Shown here one piece after another: positions 22,200-35,725 of a DNA stretch of 64,000 nucleotides. The translations under genes and the position numbers were made by a program. The first letter of the stretch is position 1. Every line of letters begins with the position of its first letter. The stretch is taken from the NCBI RefSeq assembly GCF_008831285.2, contig NC_045148.1:8129001-8193000 (forward strand), written 5' to 3'. Source of the stretch: Nymphaea colorata (Eukaryota > Streptophyta > Magnoliopsida > Nymphaeales > Nymphaeaceae). The notes beneath the pieces are model-generated. The model saw nothing but the letters and a program-made list of their open reading frames with translations. It made no database searches and was not told the origin of the DNA.

Positions 22200-24278
22200 G
22201 ATGTCACATTCTTGGAACATGTCTCCTATTTTGGTGAGAATTCTCTTCAGGGGGAGAAATTAATGTCTAAGGAAGAGTATTCTCCCACACAGGAAATTCA
22301 GTTTACAGACTTTATGGATTACAGGCGTGAAGAGAATCCTGTTGCCAAGGTGCTTGGCAAAGATGAAGATGACAAAGATGAAGAGGGGACGACTACTGAT
22401 GTACATGAACAGGAGAAGGAGGGAGAGCATCCTTTGGTGACAGAACAAGAGGGTAATCGTATGTTTGGACAGGTGTATTCCAGGAGAAGAGCTTGTACTG
22501 ACAAGGTGATTGATGATGAGGAGGTTACACCGAATCCCAATCCTACTTCTTCCTTGGATGATCCAAGTCGTGTACAGAAGCAAGATGTTGGAAAAGAAAA
22601 GGAGGATCTTCCTATTGCCTTGAGAAAGGGGGTCAGGTCATGTACCCAGCACCCTATTGGTAACTTCGTATCTTACTCTAGATTGAGCACTGACTATAAA
22701 TGTTTTGTATCCTCCTTGGCTGTGGTTGTGATTCCCAGGAATGCTACAGAGGCTCAGGGTGACACTAAGTGGTCTCATGCAATGAAAGAAGAGATGGAAG
22801 CTTTAGACAGAAATCAGACATGGGAGGTGGTTGATATTCCTGAAGCAGCCCACTTGGTTGGGTCGAAGTGGGTCTACACTGTTAAGTACAAACCAGATGG
22901 TAGCATTGAAAGGTACAAAGCACGATTGGTGGCCAAGGGGTTCAGTCAGAAATATGGGATCGACTACTTAGAGACGTTTGCTCCTGTTGCAAAGATGAAG
23001 ACTGTTAGAGTTATTATTTCATTGGCGGTGCTGAAGGGTTGGGAGATGTGCCAACTTGATGTAAAAAATGCCTTTCTCAATGGAGATCTCGAAGAGGAAG
23101 TGTACATGTGCATGCCACCAGGTTTTGAGAAGCCTGGAAAATGCTGTAAATTGAAGAAAGCTTTGTATGGGCTGAAACAGTCTCCCCGAGCATGGTTTGA
23201 ACGGCTCAGACTTGTTATGAAGAAACATGGCTACAAACAAGGAAATGGAGATCATACCCTGTTTGTAAAGAGAAGAGAGAGTAAAGTTACTCTACTATTG
23301 GTTTATGTTGATGATATGATTGTTACAGGTGATGATAAGGAAGAGATAGCAAGATTAAAGGGTTTACTATCTACTGAATTCGATCTAAAAGATCTTGGTA
23401 AGCTGAAGTATTTTCTGGGTATTGAAATTGCTAGATCAGGTACAACTCTTGTACTTAGTCAAAGGAAGTATACCCTGGATCTACTAAAAGAGACAGGAAA
23501 ACTGGGATGCAGACCAGCCTCTACTCCTATAGATGCTGGGCATAAACTTGGTAGCAAAGATGGAGAACTGTTGGGTGAAGAAGCTAAAGGGAGATATCAA
23601 CGTCTAGTTGGCAAACTGATTTATCTCACTCTGACTAGACCTGATATCACATTTGCTGTAAATGTGATGAGCCAGTTCATGCATGCACCTACAGATGTGC
23701 ACTTGAAGGCTGTAGATAGAATTTTGTGCTACTTGAAGAAGAATCCCGGAAAGGGACTTCTATATGTGCAACAAAGATCTATTGAAGTTGAAGGGTATTC
23801 TGATGCAGACTGGGCAGGCTGTGTTGACACCAGAAGATCTACTTCAGGATACTGCGTCTACTTGGGGGGAAATTTGGTTGTTTGGAGAAGCAAGAGACAA
23901 GATGTGTGTTCCCGCTCGAGTGCAGAGGCTGAATATAGGGCTGTGGCTACTGGGGTATCAGAATTGTTATGGCTGAAGATCTTACTGACAGATATTGGAA
24001 TAGAGATTGAAGGGCCTATGAGGATGTATTGTGATAATAAGTCTGCAATTAACTTGGCTAACAACCCGGTTCTTCATGATCGAACAAAGCATGTGGAGAT
24101 CGACCGTCACTTCATCAGAGAAAGAATTGATGCTAAGGAATTAACGCTACCTTACATGAAGTCTGAAGACCAAACTGCTGATGTCCTAACCAAGGCCTTA
24201 TGTGTAACTCCATTTGAGAGAAATGTATCCAAGTTGGGCATGTTTGATATGTATGCCCAACTTGAGGGGGAGTGTTGA
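22200..24278 (+). pseudogene. Copia gag-pol, 3' part (integrase C-terminus, RT, RNase H)
   Basis: Continuation of the element 1 polyprotein from GAT at 22200, directly after the second copy of the CCAAA duplication, to TGA 24276-24278; 692 codons, about 1,449 for the whole polyprotein, usual for copia. An acidic linker is followed by reverse transcriptase (about 22,810-23,540) with the catalytic YVDD box at 23304-23315, then RNase H (about 23,790-24,220) with YSDADWAGC at 23796 and an SSAEAEY motif. No stop or frameshift is seen. It lacks its own start because element 2 separates it from gag. Confidence 0.94.
24262..24272 (+). promoter_or_regulatory. Polypurine tract of element 1
   Basis: TTGAGGGGGAG directly before the 3' LTR is the plus-strand primer site. 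It overlaps the last codons of gag-pol. Confidence 0.88.
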
Positions 24279-24572
24279 CGGGTTTTGTTATTCGGGTCCG
24301 GATCCGTACCCGATCCGGTTTGTCCTAATTAGGACTACTTATACTTCTGTAAACCCTAATCTTGGTGTTAATGAAGTGTTGAAGAGAGAGAGTGTCTGGA
24401 GGCTAGTGGGCACCAGACCTCCTCACCCGTGGTTTTTCTTCCCACGAGTCGAGGGTTTTCCACGTTACATCTGTGTGCTTTCTTCTACTCTCGTGCACAT
24501 TTTGTTTCTACAGGGTTTTCCACGTTACATCTGTGTGCTTTCTTCTACTCTCGTGCACATTTTGTTTCTACA
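24273..24572 (+). repeat. 3' LTR of element 1 (300 bp)
   Basis: Matches the 5' LTR at all but one position and has the same internal 60-bp duplication (24453-24512, 24513-24572). The gag-pol stop codon (TGA, 24276-24278) lies inside its first bases. Confidence 0.95.
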
Positions 24573-24577
24573 GTTTT
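24573..24577 (+). other. Target site duplication GTTTT, right of element 1
   Basis: Right-hand copy of the 5-bp duplication made by the copia integrase, followed by the continuing monomer sequence CTTCAAAAAAGC. Confidence 0.93.
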
Positions 24578-27493
24578 CTTCAAAAAAGCTTCCATGATGA
24601 GGCTGAAAGATCCTCCAACAACACTCTAATTTCTCTTGGCATTCAACACCTCCCTTTCATGCACTTCACAAAACGCATGATCCTATTGTAGGTCTGGATG
24701 ACTTGTCTTATCTCATCCAGAGGTTATGGAATTGGATATGTTTGTGGGACTGGTCACAAAAATTGTTCGACATTGATCTCGAAACGGGTGTAGATCAGTC
24801 GTCTTATCTGATCCGAAAATCGTTGGATTTAGATCTCCACATGTGCCTAGATCAGTTGTCTTATCTGATCCAGAAATTGTTGTATTGGGATCACGCTAGG
24901 AGTCTAGATCAGTGGTCCCATTTGATCGAAAAATCGTTGTGGGAGTGGTCACAAAAATTGTTCCACGTCGATCTCAAAACGGGTGTAGATCAGTGGTCTA
25001 ATCTGATCAGAAAATCGTTGGATTTAGATCTCCGCATGTGCCTCGATCAGTTGTCTTATCTGATCCTGAAATTGTTGTATTGGGATTTGGCTAGGAGTTT
25101 AGATCAGTGGTCTCATCTGATCGAAAAATCGTTGTATTTGAAAATAGTAGGGGGTCGCGATCAATGGTCTCATTTGATCCGAACTTTGTTGAGTCTGCAA
25201 CTAGTGGAGGGCTTGGATCAGTTGTCTTACCCGATCCTAAAATTGTTGGATTCGAATTTGCTTGTTTCAAAAAGTTCAACAAAATGACACTAAGGGCTTT
25301 CTTGACAACGTCCATAATGGTTGTAGTCGTCTAACTAATGATTTAATTTCATGTTGAGCAGCTCCTGCATGGGTTTTCAAATCCAAGAGTCTTGAATGCA
25401 CAAAATACCACCCAAGAATTCTAACATGGGCATCTTCATTGCCTCTCACTTCCCCATTTCATTCAATCACCATTGATTTTCTTCAAAAACGCTTCTAAGA
25501 TGAGGCTGAAAGATCCTCCAACAACACTCTAATTTCTCTTGGCATTCAACACCTCCCTTTCGTGCACTTCACAAAACGCATGATCCTATTGTAGGTCTGG
25601 ATGACTTGTCTTATCTCATCTAGAGGTTATGGAATTGGAAATGTTTGTGGGACTGGTCACAAAAATTGTTCGACATTGATCTCGAAATGGGTGTAGATCA
25701 GTGGTCTTATCTGATCTGAAAATCGTTGGATTTAGATCTCCGCATGTGCGTAGATCAGTTGTTTTATCTGATCCAGAAATTGTTGTATTGGGATCACGCT
25801 AGGATTCTAGATCAGTGGTCTCATCTGATCGAAAAATCGTTGTGGGAGTGGTCACAAAAATTGTTCGACGTCGATCTCAAAACGGGTGTAGATCAGTGGT
25901 CTTATCTGATCCGAAAATCGTTGGATTTAGATCTCTGCATGTGCCTCGATCAGTTGTCATATCTGATCCTGAAATTGTTGTATTGGGATTTGGCTAGGAG
26001 TCTAGATCAGTGGTCTTATCTGATCGAAAAATCGTTGTATTTGAAAATAGAAGGGGGCCACGATCATTTATCTTATTTGATCCGAACTTTGTTGAGTCTG
26101 CAACTAGTAGTGGGCTTGGATCAGTTGTCTTACCCGATCCTAAAATTGTTGGATTCGAATTTGCTTATTTCAAAAAGTTCATCAAAATGACTGTAAGGGC
26201 TTTGTTGAAAACGTCCATAATGGTTGTAGTCGTCTAACTAATGATTTAATTTCATGTTGAGCAGCTCCTGCATGGGTTTCCAAATCCAAGAGTCTTGAAT
26301 GCACAAAATACCACCCAAGAATTCTAACATGGGCATCTTCATTGTCTCACTTCCCCATTTCATTCGATCACCATTGGTTTTCTTCACAAAAGCTTCCATG
26401 ATGAGGCTGAAAGATCCTCCAACAACACTCTAATTTCTCTTGGCATTCAACACCTCCCTTTCACGCACTTCACAAAACGCATGATCCTATTGTAGGTCTG
26501 GATGACTTGTCTTATCTCATCCAGAGGTTATGGAATTGGATATGTTTGTGGGACTGGTCACAAAAATTGTTCGACATTGATCTCGAAACGGGTGTAGATC
26601 AGTGGTCTTATCTGATCCGAAAATCGTAGGATTTAGATCTCCGCATGTGCCTAGATCAGTTGTCTTATCTGATCCAGAAATTGTTGTATTGGGATCACGC
26701 TAGGAGTCTAGATCAGTGGTCTCATCTGATCGAAAAATCGTTGTGGGAGTGGTCACAAAAATTGTTCCACGTCGATCTCAAAACGGGTGTAGATCAGTGG
26801 TCTAATCTGATCAGAAAATCGTTGGATTTAGATCTCCGCATGTGCCTCGATCAGTTGTCTTATCTAATCCTGAAATTGTTGTATTGGAATTTGGCTAGGA
26901 GTCTAGATCAGTGGTCTCATCTGATCGAAAAATCGTTGTATATGAAAATAGTAGGGGGCCGCGATCAATGGTCTTATTTGATCCGAACTTTGTTGAGTCT
27001 GCAACTAGTGGAGGGCTTGGATCAGTTGTCTTATCCGATCCTAAAATTGTTGGATTCGAATTTGCTTGTTTCAAAAAGTTCAACAAAATGACAGCAAGGG
27101 CTTTCTTGACAACGTCCATAATGGTTGTAGTCGTCTAACTAAAGATTTAATTTCATGTTGAGCAGCTCCTGCATGGGTTTCCAAATCCAAGAGTCTTGAA
27201 TGCACAAAATACCACCCAAGAATTCTAACATGGGCATCTTCATTGCCTCTCACTTCCCCATTTCATTCAATCACCATTGATTTTCTTCAAAAACGCTTCT
27301 AAGATGAGGCTGAAAGATCCTCCAACAACACTCTAATTTCTCTTGGCATTCAACACCTCCCTTTCATGCACTTCACAAAACGCATGATCCTATTGTTGCT
27401 CTGGATGACTAGTCTTATCTCATCCAGAGGCTATTGAATTGGATATGGCCATGGGTCTGGCCTGAAGAATTGTAGGACGTCGATCTGGTAATG

Positions 27494-30400
27494 GGTGTAG
27501 ATCAGTGGTCTTATCTGATCCGAAAATCGTTGGATTTAGATCTTCGTATGTGCCTCGATCAGTGGTCTATTCTGATCCAGAAATTATTGTATTGGGATTT
27601 GACTGGGGGTCAAGATCGGTGGTCTCACATGATCGAACAATCGTTGTATTTGAAACTAGTAGTGAGCCACGATCAATGGTCTTATTTGATTGAAACTTTG
27701 TTGAGTCTGCAACTAGTAGTGGGCTTCGATCAGTGGTCTTACCCGATCCTAAAATTGTTGGATTCGAATTTGCTTATTTCAAATAGTTCATCAAAATGAC
27801 AGTAAGGGCTTTCTTGACAACGTCCATAATGGTCGTAGTTGTCTAAGTGATGATTTAATTTCATGATGAGCAGCTCCTCCATGAGTTTCCAAATCCAAGA
27901 GTCTAGAATGCACAAAATACCAGCCAAGAATTCTAATATGGGCATCTTCATTTCCTCACTTCCTCATTTCATTCGTTAACCATTGGTTTTCTTCAAAAAC
28001 GCTTCCTTGATGAGGCAGAAAGATCCTCCAACAACACTCTAATTTCTCTTGGCATTAAACACCTCCCTTTCAGGAACTTCACAAAACGCATGATGCTATT
28101 GTTGCTCTGCATGACTAGTATTATCTCATCCAGAGGCTATTGAATTGGATATGGTTGTGGGAGTGGTTACAAAAATTGTTCGACGTCGATCTCGAAACAG
28201 GTGTAGATCAAAGGTCTTATCCGATCCGAAAATCGTTGGATTTAGATATCCGTATGTGCCTCGATCAGTTGTCTTATCTGATCCAAAAATTGTTGTATTG
28301 GGATCTGACTAGGAGTTTAGATCAGTGGTCTCATCTGATCGAAAAATCGTTGTATTTGAAAATAGTAGGGGGCCACGATCAATTGTCTTATTTGATCCGA
28401 ACTTTGTTGAGTCTGCAACTAGTGGAGGGCCTGGATCAGTGGTCTTACCTGATCTTAAGATTGTTGCATTCGAATTTGCTTGTTTCAAAAAGTTCATCAA
28501 AATGACAGTAAGGGCTTTCTTGACAACATCCATAATGTTTGTAGTTGTCTAACTGATGATTTAATTTCGTGTTGAGCAGCTCCTGCATGCGTTTCCAAAT
28601 CCAAGAGTCTTGAATGCACAAAATACCACCCAAGAATTCTAACATGGGCATCTTCATTGTCTCACTTCCCCTTTTCATTCGATCACCATTGGTTTTCTTC
28701 AAAAACGCTTCCATGATGAGGCTGAAAGATCCTCCAACAAAACTCTAATTTCTCTTGGCATTCAACACCTCCCTTTCATGCACTTCACAAAACGCATGAT
28801 CCTATTGTAGGTCTGGATGACTTGTCTTATCTCATCTAGACGTTATGGAATTGGATATGTTTGTGGGACTGGTCACAAAAATTGTTCGACATTGATCTCG
28901 AAATGGGTGTAGATCACTGGTCTTATCTGATCTGAAAATCGTTGGATTTAGATCTCCGCATGTGCGTAGATCAGTTGTCTTATCTGATCCAGAAATTGTT
29001 GTATTGGGATCACGCTAGGAGTCTAGATCAGTGGTCTCATCTGATCGAAAAATCGTTGTGGGAGTGGTCACAAAAATTGTTCGACGTCGATCTCAAAACA
29101 GGTGTAGATCAGTGGTTTTATCTGATCCGAAAATCGTTGGATTTAGATCTCTGCATGTGCCTCGATCAGTTGTCATATCTGATCTTGAAATTGTTGTATT
29201 GGGATTTGGCTAGGAATCTAGATCAGTGGTCTCATCTGATCGAAAAATCGTTGTATTTGAAAATAGAAGGGGGCCACGATCAATTGTCTTATTTGATCCG
29301 AACTTTGTTGAGTCTGCAACTAGTAGTGGGCTTGGATCAGTGGTCTTACCCGATCCTAAAATTGTTGGATTCGAATTTGCTTATTTCAAAAAGTTCATCA
29401 AAATGACTGTAAGGGCTTTGTTGAAAACGTCCATAATGGTTGTAGTCGTCTAACTGATGATTTAATTTCATGTTAAGCAGCTCCTGCATGGGTTTCCAAA
29501 TCCAAGAGTCTTGAATGCACAAAATACCACCCAAGAATTCTAACATGGGCATCTTCATTGTCTCACTTCCCCATTTCATTCGATCACCATTGGTTTTCTT
29601 CAAAAAAGCTTCCATGATGAGGCTGAAAGATCCTCCAACAACACTCTAATTTCTCTTGGCATTCAACACCTCCCTTTCATGCACTTCACAAAACGCATGA
29701 TCCTATTGTAGGTCTGGATGACTTGTCTTATCTCATCCAGAGGTTATGGAATTGGATATGTTTGTGGGACTGGTCACAAAAATTGTTCGACATTGATCTC
29801 GAAACGGGTGTAGATCAGTGGTCTTATCTGATCCGAAAATCGTTGGATTTAGATCTCCGCATGTGCCTAGATCAGTTGTCTTATCTGATCCAGAAATTGT
29901 TGTATTGGGATCACGCTAGGAGTCTAGATCAGTGGTCTCATCTGATCGAAAAATCGTTGTGGGAGTGGTCACAAAAATTGTTCCACGTCGATCTCAAAAC
30001 GGGTGTAGATCAGTGGTCTAATCTGATCAGAAAATCGTTGGATTTAGATCTCCGCATGTGCCTCGATCAGTTGTCTTATCTGATCCGGAAATTGTTGTAT
30101 TGGGATTTGGCTAGGAGTCTAGATCAGTGGTCTCATCTGATCGAAAAATCGTTGTATTTGAAAATAGTAGGGGGTCGCGATCAATGGTCTTATTTGATCC
30201 GAACTTTGTTGAGTCTGCAACTAGTGGAGGGCTTGGATCAATTGTCTTACCCGATCCTAAAATTGTTGGATTCGAATTTGCTTGTTTCAAAAAGTTCAAC
30301 AAAATGACAGTAAGGGCTTTCTTGACAACGTCCATAATGTTTGTAGTTGTCTAACTGATGATTTAATTTCGTGTTGAGCAGCTCCTGCATGCGTTTCCAA

Positions 30401-31609
30401 ATCCAAGAGTCTTGAATGCACAAAATACCACCCAAGAATTTTAACATGGGCATCTTCATTGTCTCACTTCCCCATTTCATTCGATTACCATTGGTTTTCT
30501 TCAACAACGCTTCCATGATGAGGCTGAAAGATCCTCCAACAACACTCTAATTTCTCTTGGCATTCAACACCTCCCTTTCATGCACTTTACAAAACGCATG
30601 ATCCTATTGTAGGTCTGGATGACTTGTCTTATCTCATCCAGAGGTTATGGAATTGGATATGTTTGTGGGACTGGTCACAAAAATTGTTCGACATTGATCT
30701 CGAAACGGGTGTAGATCAGTGGTCTTATCCGATCCGAAAATCGTTGGATTTAGATCTCCGCATGTGCCTAGATCAGTTGTCTTATCTGATCAAGAAATTG
30801 TTGTATTGGGATCACGCTAGGAGTCTAGATCAGTGGTCTCATCTGATCGAAAAATCGTTGTGGGAGTGGTCACAAAAATTGTTCGACGTCGATCTCAAAA
30901 CGGGTGTAGATCAGTGGTCTTATCTCATCCGAAAATCGTTGGATTTAGATCTCCGCATGTGCCTCGATCAGTTGTCTTATCTGATCCTGAAATTGTTGTA
31001 TAGGGATTTGGCTAGGAGTCTAGATCAGTGGTCTCATCAGATAGAAAAATCGTTGTATTTGAAAATAGAAGGGGGCACGATCAATTGTCTTATTTGATCC
31101 GCACTTTATTGAGTCTGCAACTAGTAGTGGGCTTGGATCAGTGGTTTTACCCGATCCTAAAATTGTTGGATTCGAATTTGCTTATTTCAAAAAGTTCATC
31201 AAAATGACAGTAAGGGCTTTGTTAAAAACGTCCATAATGGTCGTAGTCGTCTCACTGATGATTTAATTTCATGTTGAGCAGCTCCTGCATGGGTTTTCAA
31301 ATCCAAGAGTCTTGAATGCAAAAAATACCACCCAAGAATTCTAACATGGGCATCTTCATTGCCTCTCACTTCCCCATTTCATTCAATCACCATTGATTTT
31401 CTTCAAAAACGCTTCTAAGATGAGGCTGAAAGATCCTCCAACAACACTCTAATTTCTCTTGGCATTCAACACCTCCCTTTCATACACTTCACAAAACGCA
31501 TGATCCTATTGTTGCTCCGGATGACTAGTCTTATCTCATCCAGAGGCTATTGAATTGGATATGGCCATGGGTCTGGCTTGAAGAATTGTAGGACGTCGAT
31601 CTGGTAATG
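27494..31609 (+). repeat. Higher-order unit A-B-C-C-C, copy 1 of a 4,116-bp pair
   Basis: A at 27494, B at 28200, C at 28906, 29807 and 30708. From the B monomer onward it matches the next unit at a constant offset of 4,116 bp, including private changes such as a one-base loss in the GGGGGCACGATC stretch near 31,070, which recurs near 35,190. Confidence 0.92.
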
Positions 31610-34600
31610 GGTGTAGATCAGTGGCCTTATCTGATCCGAAAATCGTTGGATTTAGATCTTCGTATGTGCCTCGATCAGTGGTCTATTCTGATCCAGAAAT
31701 TATTGTATTGGGATTTGACTAGGTGTCAAGATCGGTGGTCTCACCTGATCGAACAATCGTTGTATTTGAAACTAGTAGTGGGCCACGATCAATGGTCTTA
31801 TTTGATCGAAACTTTGTTGAGTCTGCAACTAGTAGTGGGCTTCGATCAGTGGTCTTACCCGATCCTAAAATTGTTGGATTCGAATTTGCTTATTTCAAAT
31901 AGTTCATCAAAATGACAGTAAGGGCTTTCTTGACAACGTCCATAATGGTCGTAGTTGTCTAAGTGATGATTTAATTTCATGATGAGTAGCTCCTCCATGG
32001 GTTTCCAAATCCAAGAGTCTAGAATGCACAAAATACCAGCCAAGAATTCTAATATGGGCATCTTCATTTTCTCACTTCCTCATTTCATTCGTTAACCATT
32101 GGTTTTCTTCAAAAACGCTTCCATGATGAGGCAGAAAGATCCTCCAAGAACACTCTAATTTCTCTTGGCATTAAACACCTCCCTTTCAGGAACTTCACAA
32201 AACGCATGATGCTATTGTTGCTCTGCATGACTAGTATTATCTCATCCAGAGGCTATTGAATTGGATATGGTTGTGGGAGTGGTTACAAAAATTGTTCGAC
32301 GTCGATCTCGAAACAGGTGTAGATCAAAGGTCTTATCCGATCCGAAAATCGTTGGATTTAGATATCCGTATGTGCCTCGATCAGTTGTCTTATCTGATCC
32401 AAAAATTGTTGTATTGGGATCTGACTAGGAGTTTAGATCAGTGGTCTCATCTGATCGAAAAATCGTTGTATTTGAAAATAGTAGGGGGCCACGATCAATT
32501 GTCTTATTTGATCCGAACTTTGTTGAGTCTGCAACTAGTGGAGGGCCTGGATCAGTGGTCTTACCTGATCTTAAGATTGTTGCATTCGAATTTGCTTGTT
32601 TCAAAAAGTTCATCAAAATGACAGTAAGGGCTTTCTTGACAACATCCATAATGTTTGTAGTTGTCTAACTGATGATTTAATTTCGTGTTGAGCAGCTCCT
32701 GCATGCGTTTCCAAATCCAAGAGTCTTGAATGCACAAAATACCACCCAAGAATTCTAACATGGGCATCTTCATTGTCTCACTTCCCCTTTTCATTCGATC
32801 ACCATTGGTTTTCTTCAAAAACGCTTCCATGATGAGGCTGAAAGATCCTCCAACAAAACTCTAATTTCTCTTGGCATTCAACACCTCCCTTTCATGCACT
32901 TCACAAAACGCATGATCCTATTGTAGGTCTGGATGACTTGTCTTATCTCATCTAGACGTTATGGAATTGGATATGTTTGTGGGACTGGTCACAAAAATTG
33001 TTCGACATTGATCTCGAAATGGGTGTAGATCACTGGTCTTATCTGATCTGAAAATCGTTGGATTTAGATCTCCGCATGTGCGTAGATCAGTTGTCTTATC
33101 TGATCCAGAAATTGTTGTATTGGGATCACGCTAGGAGTCTAGATCAGTGGTCTCATCTGATCGAAAAATCGTTGTGGGAGTGGTCACAAAAATTGTTCGA
33201 CGTCGATCTCAAAACAGGTGTAGATCAGTGGTTTTATCTGATCCGAAAATCGTTGGATTTAGATCTCTGCATGTGCCTCGATCAGTTGTCATATCTGATC
33301 TTGAAATTGTTGTATTGGGATTTGGCTAGGAATCTAGATCAGTGGTCTCATCTGATCGAAAAATCGTTGTATTTGAAAATAGAAGGGGGCCACGATCAAT
33401 TGTCTTATTTGATCCGAACTTTGTTGAGTCTGCAACTAGTAGTGGGCTTGGATCAGTGGTCTTACCCGATCCTAAAATTGTTGGATTCGAATTTGCTTAT
33501 TTCAAAAAGTTCATCAAAATGACTGTAAGGGCTTTGTTGAAAACGTCCATAATGGTTGTAGTCGTCTAACTGATGATTTAATTTCATGTTAAGCAGCTCC
33601 TGCATGGGTTTCCAAATCCAAGAGTCTTGAATGCACAAAATACCACCCAAGAATTCTAACATGGGCATCTTCATTGTCTCACTTCCCCATTTCATTCGAT
33701 CACCATTGGTTTTCTTCAAAAAAGCTTCCATGATGAGGCTGAAAGATCCTCCAACAACACTCTAATTTCTCTTGGCATTCAACACCTCCCTTTCATGCAC
33801 TTCACAAAACGCATGATCCTATTGTAGGTCTGGATGACTTGTCTTATCTCATCCAGAGGTTATGGAATTGGATATGTTTGTGGGACTGGTCACAAAAATT
33901 GTTCGACATTGATCTCGAAACGGGTGTAGATCAGTGGTCTTATCTGATCCGAAAATCGTTGGATTTAGATCTCCGCATGTGCCTAGATCAGTTGTCTTAT
34001 CTGATCCAGAAATTGTTGTATTGGGATCACGCTAGGAGTCTAGATCAGTGGTCTCATCTGATCGAAAAATCGTTGTGGGAGTGGTCACAAAAATTGTTCC
34101 ACGTCGATCTCAAAACGGGTGTAGATCAGTGGTCTAATCTGATCAGAAAATCGTTGGATTTAGATCTCCGCATGTGCCTCGATCAGTTGTCTTATCTGAT
34201 CCGGAAATTGTTGTATTGGGATTTGGCTAGGAGTCTAGATCAGTGGTCTCATCTGATCGAAAAATCGTTGTATTTGAAAATAGTAGGGGGTCGCGATCAA
34301 TGGTCTTATTTGATCCGAACTTTGTTGAGTCTGCAACTAGTGGAGGGCTTGGATCAATTGTCTTACCCGATCCTAAAATTGTTGGATTCGAATTTGCTTG
34401 TTTCAAAAAGTTCAACAAAATGACAGTAAGGGCTTTCTTGACAACGTCCATAATGTTTGTAGTTGTCTAACTGATGATTTAATTTCGTGTTGAGCAGCTC
34501 CTGCATGCGTTTCCAAATCCAAGAGTCTTGAATGCACAAAATACCACCCAAGAATTTTAACATGGGCATCTTCATTGTCTCACTTCCCCATTTCATTCGA

Positions 34601-35725
34601 TTACCATTGGTTTTCTTCAACAACGCTTCCATGATGAGGCTGAAAGATCCTCCAACAACACTCTAATTTCTCTTGGCATTCAACACCTCCCTTTCATGCA
34701 CTTTACAAAACGCATGATCCTATTGTAGGTCTGGATGACTTGTCTTATCTCATCCAGAGGTTATGGAATTGGATATGTTTGTGGGACTGGTCACAAAAAT
34801 TGTTCGACATTGATCTCGAAACGGGTGTAGATCAGTGGTCTTATCCGATCCGAAAATCGTTGGATTTAGATCTCCGCATGTGCCTAGATCAGTTGTCTTA
34901 TCTGATCAAGAAATTGTTGTATTGGGATCACGCTAGGAGTCTAGATCAGTGGTCTCATCTGATCGAAAAATCGTTGTGGGAGTGGTCACAAAAATTGTTC
35001 GACGTCGATCTCAAAACGGGTGTAGATCAGTGGTCTTATCTCATCCGAAAATCGTTGGATTTAGATCTCCGCATGTGCCTCGATCAGTTGTCTTATCTGA
35101 TCCTGAAATTGTTGTATAGGGATTTGGCTAGGAGTCTAGATCAGTGGTATCATCAGATAGAAAAATCGTTGTATTTGAAAATAGAAGGGGGCACGATCAA
35201 TTGTCTTATTTGATCCGCACTTTATTGAGTCTGCAACTAGTAGTGGGCTTGGATCAGTGGTTTTACCCGATCCTAAAATTGTTGGATTCGAATTTGCTTA
35301 TTTCAAAAAGTTCATCAAAATGACAGTAAGGGCTTTGTTAAAAACGTCCATAATGGTCGTAGTCGTCTCACTGATGATTTAATTTCATGTTGAGCAGCTC
35401 CTGCATGGGTTTTCAAATCCAAGAGTCTTGAATGCAAAAAATACCACCCAAGAATTCTAACATGGGCATCTTCATTGCCTCTCACTTCCCCATTTCATTC
35501 AATCACCATTGATTTTCTTCAAAAACGCTTCTAAGATGAGGCTGAAAGATCCTCCAACAACACTCTAATTTCTCTTGGCATTCAACACCTCCCTTTCATA
35601 CACTTCACAAAACGCATGATCCTATTGTTGCTCCGGATGACTAGTCTTATCTCATCCAGAGGCTATTGAATTGGATATGGCCATGGGTCTGGCTTGAAGA
35701 ATTGTAGGACGTCGATCTGGTAATG
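31610..35725 (+). repeat. Higher-order unit A-B-C-C-C, copy 2 of a 4,116-bp pair
   Basis: A at 31610, B at 32316, C at 33022, 33923 and 34824. Near-identical to the previous unit at an exact 4,116-bp offset. Differences I noticed are single bases, for example GTGGCCTTATC near 31,622 and TGGTATCATC near 35,146. This is a very recent block duplication. Confidence 0.92.

Larger units (their letters stand above)
13771..24572 (+). mobile_element. Ty1/copia LTR retrotransposon, element 1 (interrupted by element 2)
   Basis: Complete element with two 300-bp LTRs (13771-14070, 24273-24572) that begin TGTTGACGG and end TTTCTACA. It has a TGGTATCAGAGC primer-binding site directly after the 5' LTR, a gag-pol frame in the copia order Gag, protease, integrase, RT, RNase H, and a GGGGGAG polypurine tract before the 3' LTR. 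It is flanked by GTTTT target duplications. Without element 2 and its duplicated target it is about 5.47 kb. The LTRs differ at one position only (CCCTCGAG against CCCACGAG, near 13,942 and 24,444), so insertion is recent. It sits in the back part of a C monomer. I do not assign a copia lineage. Confidence 0.97.
11667..27493 (+). repeat. Higher-order unit A-B-C-C-C-C, split by the copia element
   Basis: A at 11667, B at 12373, C at 13079 (host of the retrotransposon), C at 24787, C at 25690, C at 26591. Without the inserted 10,802 bp and one TSD copy the unit is about 5.0 kb. It shows the longest run of C monomers in the window. The A monomer shares private variants with the A monomer at 545. 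Confidence 0.88.
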
